Part shown: piece by piece, positions 7,476 to 8,914 of the stretch
Layout: each line of letters starts with the position of its first letter
How positions within the stretch are numbered: position 1 is the first letter of the stretch
NCBI GenBank assembly: GCA_030149405.1
Contig: JASBRM010000353.1
Location: forward strand, 1 to 8,914
Reading direction: 5' to 3'
Source: Neptuniibacter sp.
GTDB taxonomy: Bacteria; Pseudomonadota; Gammaproteobacteria; Pseudomonadales; Balneatricaceae
Length of the DNA: 8,914 nt
Program-made: the position numbers and the translations under genes
Notes under the pieces: model-generated
The model's database searches: none
What the model saw: the letters and a program-made list of their open reading frames with translations, nothing else
Told to the model about the DNA's origin: nothing

Positions 7476-8711
7476 ATGGCGCTTTATGTTCAAAAATATG
7501 GTGGTACTTCAGTTGGTAGCGTAGACCGTATTGAAGCCGTTGCTGATAAGGTACTTGGTTTTAAGCGTCAGGGACATGATGTCGTAGTCGTTGTTTCGGC
7601 AATGAGCGGTGAAACCAACAGGCTTATCGGTCTTGCAAAAGAGATTCAGACCAAGCCGAATCCACGTGAGATGGATGTATTGGTTTCAACCGGTGAGCAG
7701 GTCACTATTGCCCTGTTGTGTATGGCGCTTGAAGCAAGGGGTGTATCTGCGCGGTCTTATACGGGCGGGCAGGTTAAGATCCTTACCGACAACTCCCATA
7801 CTAAGGCTCGCATTCAGGATATTGAAGTCTCTTCAATGCAGGGTGAGCTGGAAGCGGGCAAGGTTATTGTTGTCGCTGGATTTCAGGGTGTAGATGCCGA
7901 GGGCAATATAACGACCCTTGGGCGTGGCGGTTCTGATACGACCGGTGTGGCATTAGCTGCAGCGCTGAAAGCCGACGAATGTCAGATCTACACTGATGTT
8001 GATGGCGTATACACTACAGACCCTCGTGTTGTAGAGGGTGCTAGAAGGCTTGAACAAATTACTTTTGAGGAAATGCTGGAAATGGCCAGCTTGGGCTCAA
8101 AAGTTTTACAGATTCGTGCTGTTGAGTTTGCCGGGAAGTACAAAGTACCTTTACGTGTGCTTTCAAGTTTTGAAGAAGGGTCCGGTACTCTGATTACAAT
8201 TGAGGATGATTCAACCGTGGAAAAACCAGTTATTTCTGGCATTGCGTTTAATCGTGATGAAGCAAAGCTGACTGTAATGGGAGTTCCAGACGTACCTGGT
8301 GTGGCTTCCAAAATTCTGGGCCCTGTAAGTAAGGCAAATATCGAAGTGGATGTTATCGTGCAGAATGTAGCTGCTGATAACACTACGGACTTTACCTTCA
8401 CGGTACATCGTAATGATTTTGATGCAGCTCAAGTTGTTCTGGAAAAGGTTGCCAGTGAGCTGGGTGCGCGTGAAGTTGTTGGCGATAATAAAATTGCGAA
8501 AGTTTCAATTGTCGGAGTTGGTATGCGATCCCATGCAGGTGTGGCCAGCAAGATGTTTGATGCTTTGGCAGATGAGAATATAAATATACAGATGATCTCA
8601 ACTTCAGAGATAAAAGTATCTGTAGTGATAGCTGAAAAGTATTTGGAGTTGGCAGTTCGTGCTTTGCACTCTGCTTTTGAAATGGATGTTGACGGTTCTG
8701 TAAGCGAATAA
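7476..8711 (+). CDS. lysC: aspartate kinase (monofunctional, two ACT domains)
   Basis: It phosphorylates aspartate to aspartyl-4-phosphate, the first step to lysine, threonine, methionine and diaminopimelate. The 411-residue protein matches the Pseudomonas/Bacillus type without a homoserine dehydrogenase domain. Kinase motifs: VQKYGGTSVG at residues 5-14, VVSAMSGETN at 39-48, STGEQV at 71-76, LGRGGSDTT at 148-156, and YTDVDGVYTTDPR at 172-184. The C-terminal part from about 250 holds two ACT domains, one opening at EAKLTVMGVPDVPGVASKI and one at IAKVSIVGVGMRSHAGVASKMF, then NINIQMISTSEIKVSVV. These are the sites for end-product inhibition in the family, in Pseudomonas by lysine and threonine together. 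ATG 7476 has a good ribosome site. An internal GTG at 8217 may start a separate regulatory chain. csrA follows after 147 bp. Confidence 0.97.
   Translation: MALYVQKYGGTSVGSVDRIEAVADKVLGFKRQGHDVVVVVSAMSGETNRLIGLAKEIQTKPNPREMDVLVSTGEQVTIALLCMALEARGVSARSYTGGQVKILTDNSHTKARIQDIEVSSMQGELEAGKVIVVAGFQGVDAEGNITTLGRGGSDTTGVALAAALKADECQIYTDVDGVYTTDPRVVEGARRLEQITFEEMLEMASLGSKVLQIRAVEFAGKYKVPLRVLSSFEEGSGTLITIEDDSTVEKPVISGIAFNRDEAKLTVMGVPDVPGVASKILGPVSKANIEVDVIVQNVAADNTTDFTFTVHRNDFDAAQVVLEKVASELGAREVVGDNKIAKVSIVGVGMRSHAGVASKMFDALADENINIQMISTSEIKVSVVIAEKYLELAVRALHSAFEMDVDGSVSE
8217..8711 (+). other. lysC: possible internally started aspartokinase beta subunit
   Basis: GTG 8217 is codon 248 of lysC, in frame, and has GAGGA (8202-8206) ten bases upstream. 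Starting there would give a 164-residue protein (VEKPVISGIAF...) made only of the two ACT domains. In Bacillus and Corynebacterium aspartokinases an in-frame internal start at the equivalent junction makes the beta subunit of an alpha2-beta2 enzyme. Use of this start here is inferred from position and the Shine-Dalgarno-like sequence. The purine-rich bases also simply encode conserved-looking acidic linker residues (E-D-D), so chance is possible. Confidence 0.4.
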
Positions 8712-8723
8712 TTGCGCATGCAG

Positions 8724-8756
8724 AAAAAAGCGGTCTATATTTAGATTAGCTTTTGT
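8724..8756 (+). terminator. weak candidate terminator after lysC
   Basis: AAAAGC (8726-8731) can pair with GCTTTT (8749-8754), and inside it TCTA (8734-8737) can pair with TAGA (8742-8745). A short T-rich tail (TTTTGTTTAT) follows. The stem is AT-rich and interrupted, so termination would be partial at best. Confidence 0.35.
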
Positions 8757-8808
8757 TTATATAAAGGCAGCGTTCTGGCAGGGAATTGGATTGATGCCAG
8801 TCTGTAGT

Positions 8809-8828
8809 GCTTGTCTATGTATACAAGC
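8809..8828. repeat. 20-bp imperfect palindrome upstream of csrA
   Basis: GCTTGT (8809-8814) and ACAAGC (8823-8828) are perfect inverted arms around eight bases. Including inner matches, 16 of 20 positions are symmetric. It ends 30 bases before the csrA start. It could be an operator or, if transcribed, a small hairpin in the leader. No T run follows, so it is not an intrinsic terminator. Confidence 0.5.
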
Positions 8829-8844
8829 TTGCCTGGGATGTTTT

Positions 8845-8850
8845 AGGAGA
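8845..8850 (+). promoter_or_regulatory. csrA: ribosome binding site of csrA
   Basis: AGGAGA lies eight bases before ATG 8859. It is a strong Shine-Dalgarno sequence and also contains an A-GGA element of the kind CsrA binds, so it may be a self-repression site. Confidence 0.75.
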
Positions 8851-8858
8851 TCTACATC

Positions 8859-8914
8859 ATGTTAATTCTTACTCGCCGTGTCGGTGAAACCTTAATGGTT
8901 GGTGACGATGTAAC
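8859..8914 (+). CDS. csrA: carbon storage regulator CsrA/RsmA (5' part only)
   Basis: CsrA is a small homodimeric RNA-binding protein that recognises GGA in leader hairpins and controls translation and stability of many mRNAs. Only 18 complete codons and two bases of the next are in the window, reading MLILTRRVGETLMVGDDV. This is the highly conserved CsrA N-terminus (MLILTRRVGETL), including the first beta strand and Arg6-Arg7 used in RNA contact. The full protein is about 60-65 residues. AGGAGA lies eight bases upstream. Position after alaS-lysC matches the Pseudomonas order, where the gene is called rsmA. Confidence 0.96.
   Translation, partial: MLILTRRVGETLMVGDDV

Larger units (their letters stand above)
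8712..8858 (+). promoter_or_regulatory. csrA: lysC-csrA intergenic region and csrA leader
   Basis: This 147-bp gap should contain csrA promoters, since a terminator candidate lies just after lysC. TTGATG (8791-8796) followed after 17 bases by TCTATG (8814-8819) is a poor sigma70 pair, and TATACA (8820-8825) is a better -10 without a -35. A 20-bp imperfect palindrome occupies 8809-8828. GGA motifs, the core of CsrA sites in RNA, occur at 8782-8784, 8788-8790, 8836-8838 and 8846-8848, the last inside the ribosome site. In E. coli CsrA represses its own translation through such leader sites. Confidence 0.4.

Noticed and set aside
7988..8401. 137-codon open frame antisense to lysC
   Set aside because: It is opposite the conserved kinase and ACT region of lysC and is low in complexity (Ser, Thr rich), as expected of a reverse-strand shadow.
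8809..8828. Palindrome upstream of csrA as a second LexA box
   Set aside because: Spacing fits, but the half-sites are TTGT/ACAA, not CTGT/ACAG, and the CTGT core is normally required for LexA. Kept only as an unassigned palindrome.
1..8914. An undescribed system, mobile element or transferred island
   Set aside because: Every long frame belongs to a well-known housekeeping family, gaps are 17-151 bp, and there are no transposase, integrase, phage, toxin or array-like repeats.

Overview
This is an ordinary chromosomal housekeeping window from a gammaproteobacterium. The proteins most resemble Oceanospirillales and Pseudomonas-type sequences (RecA beginning MDANRKKAL, a stand-alone aspartokinase between alaS and csrA). 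The base composition looks close to balanced by eye. Genus cannot be decided from the sequence alone. No mobile element, CRISPR array, tRNA, rRNA or prophage trace was found.

Layout. Positions 1-2480 hold mutS on the minus strand, cut at the left edge and lacking only about its last 30 codons. A 97-bp divergent gap with overlapping inverted repeats separates it from a plus-strand series that fills the rest of the window: pncC (stand-alone CinA C-terminal domain, NMN amidase), recA, recX, alaS, lysC, and the first 18 complete codons of csrA at the right edge. A perfect-core LexA box (CTGT-N8-ACAG) sits on the recA promoter. A Rho-independent terminator lies between recA and recX. The 151-bp recX-alaS gap has a probable alaS promoter with repeated TTCGAA palindromes. 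alaS and lysC are 17 bp apart and surely co-transcribed. The 147-bp lysC-csrA gap holds a weak terminator candidate, a 20-bp imperfect palindrome and several GGA motifs.

How the genes work together. mutS, recA and recX are genome maintenance: mismatch recognition, recombination and SOS signalling, and RecA restraint. recA-recX forms an SOS unit in which the terminator keeps recX low. pncC recycles NMN, which bacterial NAD-dependent DNA ligase releases, so its place beside repair genes is metabolically sensible. alaS, lysC and csrA form a translation, amino-acid synthesis and post-transcriptional control block. The order combines the pncC-recA-recX-alaS-csrA arrangement known from enterics with the alaS-lysC-rsmA/csrA arrangement known from Pseudomonas.

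I found no undescribed system. The observations most worth a second look are regulatory: a possible internal start in lysC that would make a separate regulatory subunit, a recX Shine-Dalgarno buried in the recA terminator stem, the palindrome upstream of csrA, and the TTCGAA repeats upstream of alaS.
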